Below are positions 8,514 through 15,456 of a stretch of DNA of 39,253 bases, piece after piece; positions within the stretch are counted from its first letter, which is position 1; the number at the start of each line of letters is the position of its first letter. Below the pieces are notes generated by a model. That model saw nothing but the letters and a program-made list of their open reading frames with translations, had not been told where the DNA came from and did not search any database. Made by a program: the position numbers and the translations under genes. Source of the stretch: an uncultured Dorea sp. (GTDB taxonomy: Bacteria > Bacillota > Clostridia > Lachnospirales > Lachnospiraceae); the NCBI GenBank assembly GCA_947388185.1, contig CANDQP010000016.1:1-39253 (forward strand). Direction: 5' to 3'.

Positions 8514-9539
8514 ATGAGACGACAGGATTTTTATTATGAATTGCCGGAAGAACTGATCGCACAGGATCCGTTAGAGGATCGTTCCAGCTCCAGACTTCTT
8601 GTACTTGACAAGGAGTCTGGAGTTGTTTCGCATCATGTGTTCAGGGAGATCACCGGGTATCTGAAGGAAGGTGACTGTCTGGTCATCAATGATACGAAGG
8701 TTCTGCCGGCAAGACTGATTGGGGCCAAAGAAGGAACCAATGCGAAGATAGAGATACTTTTGCTGAAACGCAGAGAGAATAGTGTATGGGAGACATTAGT
8801 AAAACCGGGGAAAAAGGCGAAGATTGGAACGAAGATCCATTTCGGGGACGGCATTCTCACAGGAGAAGTTGTTGACGTTGTAGAAGAGGGGAATCGTCTG
8901 ATTCAATTTACGTATGAGGGAATTTTCGAGGAAATATTGGATCAGCTTGGCCAGATGCCGCTGCCGCCGTATATTACTCATCAATTGGAGGACAAGAACC
9001 GTTATCAGACCGTCTATGCGGCGCATACAGGTTCGGCGGCGGCGCCGACGGCGGGGCTTCATTTTACACCGGAATTGCTTAAGAATATTGAAGAGCGGGG
9101 AGTGGATATTGCGAAAGTGACGCTCCATGTGGGGCTTGGGACGTTTCGTCCGGTCAAGGTAGATGAGATCACGGATCATCACATGCACTCGGAATTCTAT
9201 CAGATAGACGAAGAGGCGGCAGCTAAGATCAACCGTGCGAAAGAGAATGGGAAACGGGTGATCTGTGTCGGGACGACGAGCTGCCGGACGGTTGAATCCG
9301 CGGCGGATGAGAACGGGAGGCTTCGGGCATGCAGCGGGTGGACGGATATATTTATCTATCCGGGATATCGGTTCAAGGTATTGGATTGCCTGATCACTAA
9401 TTTTCATCTGCCGGAATCGACGCTGATCATGCTGGTATCCGCGCTGGCGGGCCGTGAGAATGTACTGGCGGCTTACGAGGAAGCGGTGAAGGAACGGTAT
9501 CGGTTCTTCTCGTTTGGGGATGCGATGCTTGTGATTTAA
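8514..9539 (+). CDS. queA: S-adenosylmethionine:tRNA ribosyltransferase-isomerase (QueA)
   Basis: QueA moves the ribosyl part of S-adenosylmethionine onto preQ1 in tRNA to make epoxyqueuosine at wobble position 34. At 341 residues it is full length. Recognisable stretches are the start [87 protein letters not shown] and [15 protein letters not shown]. The ATG follows AGAAGGG with good spacing, 16 bases after the RDD gene, so it probably belongs to the same transcript. Other queuosine genes are not in the window. Confidence 0.97.
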   Translation: MRRQDFYYELPEELIAQDPLEDRSSSRLLVLDKESGVVSHHVFREITGYLKEGDCLVINDTKVLPARLIGAKEGTNAKIEILLLKRRENSVWETLVKPGKKAKIGTKIHFGDGILTGEVVDVVEEGNRLIQFTYEGIFEEILDQLGQMPLPPYITHQLEDKNRYQTVYAAHTGSAAAPTAGLHFTPELLKNIEERGVDIAKVTLHVGLGTFRPVKVDEITDHHMHSEFYQIDEEAAAKINRAKENGKRVICVGTTSCRTVESAADENGRLRACSGWTDIFIYPGYRFKVLDCLITNFHLPESTLIMLVSALAGRENVLAAYEEAVKERYRFFSFGDAMLVI

Positions 9540-9631
9540 CACCGAAATCTTATATTTGTTAACATGATAATATAGCAAGAAGACGGAACCATCTATTTCC
9601 CGATAGCCCCTTTTAATTAAAGGGAATATAA

Positions 9632-9660
9632 TTGCAAAAACGTATTATGTATGTTATACT
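9632..9660 (+). promoter_or_regulatory. Promoter of the small-toxin mRNA
   Basis: TTGCAA (9632-9637), 17 bp, TATACT (9655-9660). The predicted start near 9667-9669 coincides with the first base of the 5' inverted-repeat arm. Confidence 0.72.
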
Positions 9661-9668
9661 GACGACGT

Positions 9669-9928
9669 GGAAAACCAGAGAGCCCGGCGGCTTACCCTCT
9701 TGCTTTATCGGAGGGGCTAACCCTCCAGACGAAAGAAAGGAGGGGATGCTGATGTATGTTACATATTCTGATTTCATTCAGACTGGAATATTCATTTGCG
9801 CCCTTGTTGGATTGTGCTACACCATCTTCAAGGGAAGAAAATAGCCGCCATTACTGCCATAATGACGGCTGGCCTTGTAAAAGGCTAAGCTAACAATTGT
9901 TGAGGGTAAGCCGCTTCTTTGGTTTTCC
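9669..9928 (+). repeat. Long inverted repeat joining the 5' and 3' ends of the toxin mRNA
   Basis: GGAAAACCA (9669-9677) pairs with TGGTTTTCC (9920-9928), and GCGGCTTACCCTC (9687-9699) with GAGGGTAAGCCGC (9902-9914): 22 perfect pairs in two blocks enclosing the small gene. Inside, CCCTCC (9721-9726) can pair either with GGAGGG at 9710-9715 or with the ribosome site GGAGGG at 9739-9744. Further hairpins lie at 9843-9870 and 9872-9885. Such end-to-end pairing and competing anti-Shine-Dalgarno structures are typical of type I toxin mRNAs. Confidence 0.85.
9752..9844 (+). CDS. Small hydrophobic peptide, holin-like/type I toxin family
   Basis: A 30-residue peptide, MYVTYSDFIQTGIFICALVG followed by LCYTIFKGRK: a short polar start, one membrane helix (about 8-25) and a basic tail. 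This layout matches the putative holin-like toxin peptides common in Bacillota, which are thought to act at the inner membrane. The ATG at 9752 has AAAGGAGG with 8-base spacing; an in-frame ATG at 9746 is too close. The gene sits inside a long inverted repeat between a forward promoter at 9632 and a candidate reverse promoter at 9938, as expected for a toxin repressed by an antisense RNA. Toxicity is inferred from architecture. Confidence 0.78.
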   Translation: MYVTYSDFIQTGIFICALVGLCYTIFKGRK

Positions 9929-9937
9929 CTTTCATAT

Positions 9938-9966
9938 AATATAACATATCCGCAAGGGAGAAACAA
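9938..9966 (-). promoter_or_regulatory. Candidate antisense-RNA promoter
   Basis: On the reverse strand: TTGTTT (9961-9966), 17 bp, and an extended -10 TGTTATATT whose hexamer is at 9938-9943. Transcription would start near 9930 and run antisense through the 3' arm and the toxin gene. Its first bases (AAGGGAAAACCA...) nearly repeat the start of the toxin mRNA because of the inverted repeat. Confidence 0.5.
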
Positions 9967-9986
9967 GAGTTATCTTACAAAAAGTA

Positions 9987-10015
9987 TTGTCAACGGGAAT
10001 CAAGTAGTGTATAAT
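9987..10015 (+). promoter_or_regulatory. Sigma-A promoter of the TetR gene
   Basis: TTGTCA (9987-9992), 17 bp, TATAAT (10010-10015), 48 bases before the TTG start. Confidence 0.8.
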
Positions 10016-10063
10016 TTAACGGATTAACAAATAAACGATTATTTTTGAGAGAAGTGATCGCTA

Positions 10064-10693
10064 TTGGATGACACAAGGATGAAAATTATTTCTGCAGCGA
10101 TGAAGGCCGTGCGGCAGTACGGCTTGGAAGGTGTGCGGATTCAGAACATAAGTAAGTTGGCAGGAGTGTCTCCAGGGGCGCTGTATCGCTACTTCGACAG
10201 TAAGGAACAGTTGATGATGGAATGCTTCACCTATGTAGACAGGCAGGCAGCCGGGATTTTTGATTGCATGAAGTTTGATTCCCGGATTATGCTCACAGAC
10301 CCGATGGAAGCGGTGAGGAGCCTGTGGGTGCCGTATTTTCGTTTTTGGCTGGCAAGGCCGGATGAGACGGTCTTTTATCATCGGTTCCGGGACAGCGCTT
10401 TTTTCCCGGCATACGATAAGAGCCGGGATGCCAGTTATTTTGACAGATTCGTTGGAATGGTGCAGGCATTTTTAGAGGCGTTTCCTAATTTGAGGCAGAT
10501 TAACCAGGATTTACTGTGGCTTCATGTGCTTACCAGTACAGTGATGTATGCCAAGTATGTGGTGGAAGGAGTGCTTCCGGATAATCAGGAGACGGAGGAC
10601 ACGATCTTCCGATTTTTGACAGAGGGGCTGAGCGGCTACCTGATTTCCGATAAGGATAAGAACGGGAAATTGCAGTCCCGGAATACAAAGTAA
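10064..10693 (+). CDS. TetR/AcrR family transcriptional regulator
   Basis: A 209-residue regulator. Residues 5-52 form the TetR helix-turn-helix: IISAAMKAVRQYG, VRIQNISKLAGVSPGALY and RYFDSKEQLM. The C-terminal ligand-binding part is helical and unassigned. The TTG at 10064 keeps the normal N-terminus and follows AGAGAAGTG; the ATG at 10079 has no proper ribosome site. The gene is monocistronic: a clear promoter upstream and a strong terminator eleven bases downstream. No efflux gene is adjacent, so its target cannot be guessed. Confidence 0.9.
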   Translation: MDDTRMKIISAAMKAVRQYGLEGVRIQNISKLAGVSPGALYRYFDSKEQLMMECFTYVDRQAAGIFDCMKFDSRIMLTDPMEAVRSLWVPYFRFWLARPDETVFYHRFRDSAFFPAYDKSRDASYFDRFVGMVQAFLEAFPNLRQINQDLLWLHVLTSTVMYAKYVVEGVLPDNQETEDTIFRFLTEGLSGYLISDKDKNGKLQSRNTK

Positions 10694-10703
10694 TATTGTT
10701 CTG

Positions 10704-10732
10704 GCCCTTTGCCGTTAAGGCGGAGGGCTTTT
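10704..10732 (+). terminator. Terminator after the TetR gene
   Basis: Stem CCCTTTGCC (10705-10713) with GGCGGAGGG (10719-10727), closed by an outer G-C pair, GTTAA loop, then TTTT. It shares CCCTTTGCCGT with the terminator at 17299. Confidence 0.85.
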
Positions 10733-10795
10733 CGCTGTATTTATACATTGATTATTGCGGTGTTTCTGGTTAAAATATAAGGAAATGGGAGGGGA
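10705..10795 (+). repeat. Intergenic terminator-promoter module, copy A
   Basis: Matches 17299-17396. The block 10736-10777 is identical to 17340-17381 at 39 of 42 positions by direct comparison. The terminator arms and the first ~20 transcribed bases (AAATGGG) are also alike. Confidence 0.9.
10748..10776 (+). promoter_or_regulatory. Promoter of the nuclease gene (module copy A)
   Basis: TTGATT (10748-10753), 17-bp spacer ATTGCGGTGTTTCTGGT, TAAAAT (10771-10776). It has the same hexamers and almost the same spacer as the jetBC promoter. Confidence 0.78.
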
Positions 10796-10799
10796 TAAG

Positions 10800-11687
10800 A
10801 TGAAGTACATCAGTAAGAAATGGAGGCTTTTGCTGGTTTGGCTCTGCTGCCTGTATTGTACGGCATGCGCAGGATATCTGCCTGCCACAGATCTGCAGGA
10901 CGCATCGAATCGGCAGGAGATGGTATCGCTTGCAGAGATACCGGAATATACAGGGGAGCCTTATGTCATAATCAACGGGAATGAGCCAGATTTTACAGAG
11001 GAGGAATGGAGCGAAGATTCCTTCGAGATGTACAGTGAACAGGATTCTCTTGGAAGATGCGGTACGGCGTACGCCTGTGTGGGGAGAGACCTGATGCCCA
11101 CAGAAGAACGCGGGAGCATCGGACAGGTGAAGCCGACAGGATGGCATACCATCAAATATGACAGCGTGGACGGGAAATATCTGTACAACCGCTGCCATCT
11201 GATCGGCTACCAGTTATCCGGAGAAAATGACAATGAACAGAACCTGATTACCGGTACCCGGTATATGAATGTGGAGGGTATGCTTCCCTTCGAGAACATG
11301 GTGGCGGACTATGTGGAGGAGACCGGCAACCATGTGCTGTACCGGGTGACACCGATCTTCGAAGGGGAGAATCTGTTGGCAAGCGGTGTGCAGATGGAAG
11401 CATTCTCTGTAGAGGATGAAGGAGAAGGGATCTTGTTTCATGTATTCGTCTACAATGCCCAGCCGGGGATCTCTATTGATTATGCGACGGGGGAGAGCGC
11501 CTTATCCGGGGAGGAAGAGGTGCCTGCGAAGGCGCAGGCGGGCGAGATACGCGGCAATTCCAGGTCTAAGATCTACCACTGCCCGGGGCAGGCGGCTTAT
11601 GAGGAGATGGCGGGTTCTAAGAACCTGGTGATATTTGAGACGGAACAGGAGGCAGAAGCAGCGGGCTACCGCAAGGCCAAGCGGTAA
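10800..11687 (+). CDS. Lipoprotein-type DNA/RNA non-specific endonuclease (DNA-entry nuclease family)
   Basis: A 295-residue secreted nuclease related to the streptococcal EndA/NucA group, which cuts DNA without sequence preference outside the membrane. The hydrophobic leader ends in LYCTACAG, a plausible lipobox, so it is probably lipid-anchored. The catalytic core has NRCHLIGYQLSGEN with His133 (clostridial form of the DRGH motif) and the metal-site stretch NLITGTRYMNVEGMLPFEN. The last ~40 residues (SKIYHCPGQ ... AEAAGYRKAKR) resemble the small tail often seen on secreted nucleases but lack its later cysteine. The start at 10800 follows GGGAGGGG; longer frames begin inside the promoter. 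It may serve nutrient scavenging, biofilm DNA turnover or DNA uptake. Confidence 0.88.
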   Translation: MKYISKKWRLLLVWLCCLYCTACAGYLPATDLQDASNRQEMVSLAEIPEYTGEPYVIINGNEPDFTEEEWSEDSFEMYSEQDSLGRCGTAYACVGRDLMPTEERGSIGQVKPTGWHTIKYDSVDGKYLYNRCHLIGYQLSGENDNEQNLITGTRYMNVEGMLPFENMVADYVEETGNHVLYRVTPIFEGENLLASGVQMEAFSVEDEGEGILFHVFVYNAQPGISIDYATGESALSGEEEVPAKAQAGEIRGNSRSKIYHCPGQAAYEEMAGSKNLVIFETEQEAEAAGYRKAKR

Positions 11688-11727
11688 GCGGGATCAGGTT
11701 ATCAGACAGCAGAAGCGGCCGCCGCGC

Positions 11728-13053
11728 CTATTTTGCTTTCAATAGTATTGCTGCCTTGAAGAGCTGATTCTGATATTCGAATTTTGATACTCCATTATAT
11801 TGTTCAATAATATTAAGGACTGAGGAGATTCCGATCCCCTTACGTCCTTTTTTCTTTGAAGAAATGAAGACATTCCCGGATCTCAGGATCTCTCCCTCAT
11901 AGCTGTTTTCGATAATAATGGTCAGCAGGAAATTAGTGGTTGCTGATATTTTTACATTGATAAATCGGTCTTGTGACTTCATCCGTGTGCAGGCTTCGAC
12001 GGCATTTTCCAGAAGATTGGAGATGACGGCGCACAAGTCCATTTCGGGGAGGATTGATTCTTCCGGGAGCGATATGGAGACGTTGAAGGCAGAGCCCCGA
12101 TCCTCTGCAAGCTCCTTATAATACCCGATCAGAGAGTTTAGAGCGAGGTTATCGCAGAATATATCTGACGGAGAAGCAAGGGATGAGAGATATTCTTTTA
12201 CATAATCATTCAATCCCTGAATATCTTCTGCCTTAATATAGCTGCTGATCACCAGAAGGTGGTGGCGCATATCGTGGCGCTGTCTGCTGGTCTGTTCAAT
12301 CTGGCGCTGGAGGGTCTCCGCCTGCTTGTGCTGAGAGTCAGAGACAGTCTCGGAGATATGCAGCTTTTCGGAAAGATTAGCATTTTCGCTGATGACAATG
12401 ACCATCCGCATGATCAGGACATAGGTGGCGAAGGTCAGGATCACCCAGAGAGGCGGGATGAAGTAGAAGAATCTGTCCGGCACAGAGCCGGGGGAAGAGA
12501 TATTCTGAGAAAATAGAAGATTATAGAGAAGGTTATTGCAGATAGGGATGATCCATACCTGATTCCATATGGAAAAGGAGGCAGTATAGTCCAGGGCGGG
12601 ACGCAAGAATCTCCGGAAAAAACGGTACATGAGAGGAAATGTGATAACCGTCAGAGCAATCCTGAGTACGAACGAGTCAAAGGTATTGAATGAGGGAAGG
12701 TGGCCGTTCAGCAGGAAAAAGGTATACATGGAAAGGAGTGTGACATGTTCAGCATAGCATTTTGCGACAGCAACGATAAAGATAGCGTGACTGAAACGGT
12801 AGTCTGCAGCCATGTTGAAGATGACCGCGCCAAGGATAATGGTGGACAGACCGATGACAAGGTATTTAAGCGGAAGCGAGGTGTAGCTTGCATATGTGCC
12901 GGAACCGTAAAAGGTAATCACAAGATATGAAAGGATGGCTCCGGCTAAATGCAGGAAAACAGGGGTGTGCAGACGGTTTCTGAATGTGAGGAACAAGAGG
13001 GCGAAGCAGGGAAGGATGAAGCAAAGAGTATTGATGATATGTGCGGCTGTCAT
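11728..13053 (-). CDS. Sensor histidine kinase with GHKL ATPase domain (AgrC/quorum-type)
   Basis: Membrane sensor kinase of 441 residues. About six to seven hydrophobic helices fill the first ~225 residues. A dimerisation helix follows with RHDMRHHLLVISSYI, His260 being the likely phosphorylation site. The GHKL ATPase has the N box SNLLENAVEAC (346-355) and the G box KGIGISSVLNIIEQYNG (from 406). This is the AgrC-like class that works with LytTR regulators. It overlaps the upstream regulator by four bases (ATGA), so the two are cotranscribed. No agrB/agrD-like gene for a peptide signal is visible nearby, so the stimulus is unknown. The 40-base convergent gap to the nuclease has no obvious terminator. 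Confidence 0.92.
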   Translation of the reverse strand: MTAAHIINTLCFILPCFALLFLTFRNRLHTPVFLHLAGAILSYLVITFYGSGTYASYTSLPLKYLVIGLSTIILGAVIFNMAADYRFSHAIFIVAVAKCYAEHVTLLSMYTFFLLNGHLPSFNTFDSFVLRIALTVITFPLMYRFFRRFLRPALDYTASFSIWNQVWIIPICNNLLYNLLFSQNISSPGSVPDRFFYFIPPLWVILTFATYVLIMRMVIVISENANLSEKLHISETVSDSQHKQAETLQRQIEQTSRQRHDMRHHLLVISSYIKAEDIQGLNDYVKEYLSSLASPSDIFCDNLALNSLIGYYKELAEDRGSAFNVSISLPEESILPEMDLCAVISNLLENAVEACTRMKSQDRFINVKISATTNFLLTIIIENSYEGEILRSGNVFISSKKKGRKGIGISSVLNIIEQYNGVSKFEYQNQLFKAAILLKAK

Positions 13054-13778
13054 AATATCGTACCTCCATTTACGTAATCAAAAATATAGTTGGCATATGC
13101 CTGGATGATCTCTCTCTTCTTGGATTTGGATATAGGCAGGTGCTCACCGTTTTTCAGGATAAAATCATTGCCCTCCCAGGTGTCTATATAATCCATATTG
13201 ACCATACAGTTTCGGTAGCACCACAGAAATTGTCTGTATGAGGTGAGCATCGGGGAAAAGTCGCCGAAGAACATATAAGAGCGGACAACCTTTGACGGGG
13301 TATGTACCTGAATGTAATGGTTGTGATAGTCCACATACATGATATCAGTGACCAGGATCCGTGTCATTAAGTAGCCTTCTTTCAACTCTATATAATGTGT
13401 AAATTTTTGTACAGTATTTTCAAAACGGTTCAGGGCATCTTCGAGCCGTGCGTAAGTGTACGGTTTCAGAAGATAATCCAGGGCATGGAGCTGGAACGCT
13501 TTGACGGCGTGCTCTTTGCTGGAGGTTGAAAAGATGATCTGGCACTTGGGATTGATTCTCTTGAGCTTCTTCGCAATCAGCATACCATTTGAATTCTGCA
13601 TGAAAATATCGAGAAAAACAAGGTCGCAGCGCTCCTTGTCCAGTGTGTTCTCGAAATCCTTTTCGTGAATGAATTGTCTGATCGATACATGGATCTTGTG
13701 TTCATTGCAGTAGCGGCAGATATATTCAGATAAAAGCGCAAGGTCCTGCGGGCAGTCATCAATAAGTGCGATAGTCAT
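13050..13778 (-). CDS. LytTR family response regulator (AgrA-like)
   Basis: A 242-residue regulator. The receiver (1-120) has acidic residues IDDCPQD, phosphoacceptor Asp57 in LVFLDIFM and LKPY. The LytTR DNA-binding domain (about 135-235) contains ILVTDIMYVDYHNHYIQVHT, FLWCYRNCMVNMDYI and LPISKSKKREI. GGAGGATGTT precedes the ATG. It is the first gene of the regulator-kinase pair. Upstream lie a strong hairpin (13818-13850) and two GGTAAA repeats 20 bp apart, next to the -35 region of the divergent lipoprotein gene; this suggests that gene is its target. Confidence 0.93.
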   Translation of the reverse strand: MTIALIDDCPQDLALLSEYICRYCNEHKIHVSIRQFIHEKDFENTLDKERCDLVFLDIFMQNSNGMLIAKKLKRINPKCQIIFSTSSKEHAVKAFQLHALDYLLKPYTYARLEDALNRFENTVQKFTHYIELKEGYLMTRILVTDIMYVDYHNHYIQVHTPSKVVRSYMFFGDFSPMLTSYRQFLWCYRNCMVNMDYIDTWEGNDFILKNGEHLPISKSKKREIIQAYANYIFDYVNGGTIL

Positions 13779-13817
13779 AACATCCTCCGTAATAGCATAA
13801 TCAAGGCAAAACCTTTT

Positions 13818-13850
13818 GCCAGAGCGTATCTGAGCCAGATTCGCTCTGGC
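13818..13850. other. Two-step perfect hairpin upstream of the LytTR regulator
   Basis: GCCAGAGCG (13818-13826) pairs with CGCTCTGGC (13842-13850), and inside ATCTG with CAGAT (13828-13832, 13836-13840), separated by a T-T mismatch. It would sit in the 5' leader of the regulator mRNA, about 40 bases before the start codon. It is not followed by a T run on either strand. Confidence 0.7.
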
Positions 13851-13894
13851 GCATTCATATTAACATATTGTAGGGTTTATTAGAACTAAAAAAA

Positions 13895-13922
13895 TGGTAA
13901 AGTTTTATTTAATACGGTAAAA
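13895..13922 (+). promoter_or_regulatory. Candidate LytTR operator: direct repeats
   Basis: ATGGTAAAG and ACGGTAAAA share GGTAAA at 13896-13901 and 13916-13921, exactly 20 bp apart, close to the two-turn spacing of LytTR-bound repeats. The second copy ends four bases before the weak -35 at 13926, the classic activator position. Confidence 0.55.
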
Positions 13923-13925
13923 GAT

Positions 13926-13954
13926 TTGTTTTATGCACCAATAGGATGTATAAA
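13926..13954 (+). promoter_or_regulatory. Promoter of the SH3 lipoprotein gene
   Basis: TTGTTT (13926-13931), 17 bp, TATAAA (13949-13954). The -35 is weak and the repeats at 13895-13922 lie just upstream, so activation by the neighbouring LytTR regulator is likely. Confidence 0.62.
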
Positions 13955-14029
13955 GAGAAGCGTGAGCAGAGATCTATAAATCAGCAGGGAGATGACCGGC
14001 GCAAAATAAGGTAATAGGAGGAGTTTAAA

Positions 14030-15385
14030 GTGAGAGCATGGAAGAAATTAATGATTAAGATGTTTTTATGCACGGCGCTTCTTAGTATATTCATCGCAGG
14101 GTGCGAGAAGAAGGCGGGAGATGAGAAGGAAGCAGAAAAAACAGAAGCAAAAACCGGGGAAGTGGAAGGCGTTCTGCTGGAATTCACCGGAGGTGAGATC
14201 GCACTGGAGAACGCCAAAGGAAAATATATTTTTGATGTGTCGCAGGCGGTGATCAAGACAACGAATATGCGTTCCGGGGATGAACTGATCGTTTCTTACG
14301 AGGGAGAGCTGGCGGGTATGGACACTTCCGGGGTAAAAGTGACGGCTGTACAGGACTTGGGCAATAATAATGCGGATAAAGAAGAAAAAGAAGCAGTAGG
14401 GACACTGGTAGAGGCCTCGATGAATACGATCACGATCAGGCAGAACGACGGAACGCTGCTGACATTCTTCTCTAATAACTGCGAGCATGATATAAGGAAT
14501 GGGCTTCGTGAAGGGAACTGGATCGTAGTTACATATGTCGGTGAGGTCAAAGGGGATAATACGCAGAATGTTGCCGTGGTGAAGATAACGGATCATGACG
14601 AGAATAAAATCGAGCAGACACAAAAGAGTATGAATATCAAGGCGGTTGACGAGACCGTATATGCAACGGCGGGCGTTCATATCCGTGCTTCGTATTCTAC
14701 TGCATCTGAGACAGTAGGCTCGTTGGCCAAAGGCGGATCAATCAGGCGTACCGGAATCTGTGATAATGGATGGTCGCGCGTCATTTATAACAACCATGAC
14801 GCATATATTTACGGCGATTATCTGACAACGGCCGCACCCGCACCGGAAGCAAAGCCCGCGAAGACAGACGGCTCAGTACCGGCGACCCCGCAGCAGGGAA
14901 CACAGCCGGCGCCGGCGAGAACACCGGGCAGTTATCAGCCGAAACAGCAGCAGACGGCAAGCGGTACAGTAGTCGAAGCAACCATGAATACGCTGACCGT
15001 AGATGTAGGCGGGCAGGTCTATACGGTCAATATTATGGATGCTGCGCATGAGTATGCGAACGGGATACAGACGGGAAATATTGTGACGATCACATATGAG
15101 GGTGATCTGGCGGATCCGAATGTGACAGTGTTCAAAGTGCAGGATCAGGATCCGAATACAGCGGCAGAAAATTCGCTCTATACAGGGACGGTTCAGGATG
15201 CAACTATGAATACGGTCACGATATTGACGGAAGACGGTGCGGCGCTCACATTTGACAAAAGCAATGCCAATGAGCAGGTAGAAGATATTCAGATCGGAAT
15301 GAAGGTGGATATTACTGTTGATATGACGGCATCTGCACCGCAGGAGAATATATTGGCCGCAAAAGAAATCAAGCTGCACGCCTGA
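14030..15385 (+). CDS. Lipoprotein with four beta-type repeats and a bacterial SH3 domain
   Basis: A 451-residue secreted lipoprotein: basic start, hydrophobic leader, lipobox IFIAGC (Cys25), then a charged linker. Four related modules of about 65-75 residues follow, at roughly 41-112, 121-190, 308-375 and 380-451. They share a plan of G-V-(E/Q)-(A/E)-x-M-N-T-(I/L/V)-T, a central G, and V-x-(I/V)-T-Y-x-G. Between the second and third is a bacterial SH3 domain (about 207-265; VHIRASYSTASETVGSL, then GWSRVIYNN), a fold that usually binds cell-wall peptides, and a Pro/Gln/Thr linker. I do not recognise the repeat family. The start is GTG at 14030 with AGGAGGAG six bases upstream. It is likely regulated by the divergent LytTR system. 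Confidence 0.85.
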   Translation: MRAWKKLMIKMFLCTALLSIFIAGCEKKAGDEKEAEKTEAKTGEVEGVLLEFTGGEIALENAKGKYIFDVSQAVIKTTNMRSGDELIVSYEGELAGMDTSGVKVTAVQDLGNNNADKEEKEAVGTLVEASMNTITIRQNDGTLLTFFSNNCEHDIRNGLREGNWIVVTYVGEVKGDNTQNVAVVKITDHDENKIEQTQKSMNIKAVDETVYATAGVHIRASYSTASETVGSLAKGGSIRRTGICDNGWSRVIYNNHDAYIYGDYLTTAAPAPEAKPAKTDGSVPATPQQGTQPAPARTPGSYQPKQQQTASGTVVEATMNTLTVDVGGQVYTVNIMDAAHEYANGIQTGNIVTITYEGDLADPNVTVFKVQDQDPNTAAENSLYTGTVQDATMNTVTILTEDGAALTFDKSNANEQVEDIQIGMKVDITVDMTASAPQENILAAKEIKLHA

Positions 15386-15456
15386 GATACAAAGAGTCTG
15401 CCTCTGGCAATGATTTTCCAAAATACAATGAGGGTAGGAGTATTTGAAAAATAAAC

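Noticed and set aside
8796..9578. 260-residue reverse-strand open frame over queA
   Set aside because: QueA motifs are intact on the forward strand; the reverse product is low-quality Arg-rich sequence.
9608..9624. CCCTTT-TAATT-AAAGGG palindrome after queA, considered as terminator
   Set aside because: No T run follows on either strand and the stem is only six pairs; the region 9540-9630 has no other clear signal.
11688..13053. Search for agrB/agrD-like autoinducer genes beside the AgrC-like kinase
   Set aside because: Neither a multi-pass cysteine protease nor a short peptide precursor is visible on either strand around the pair.
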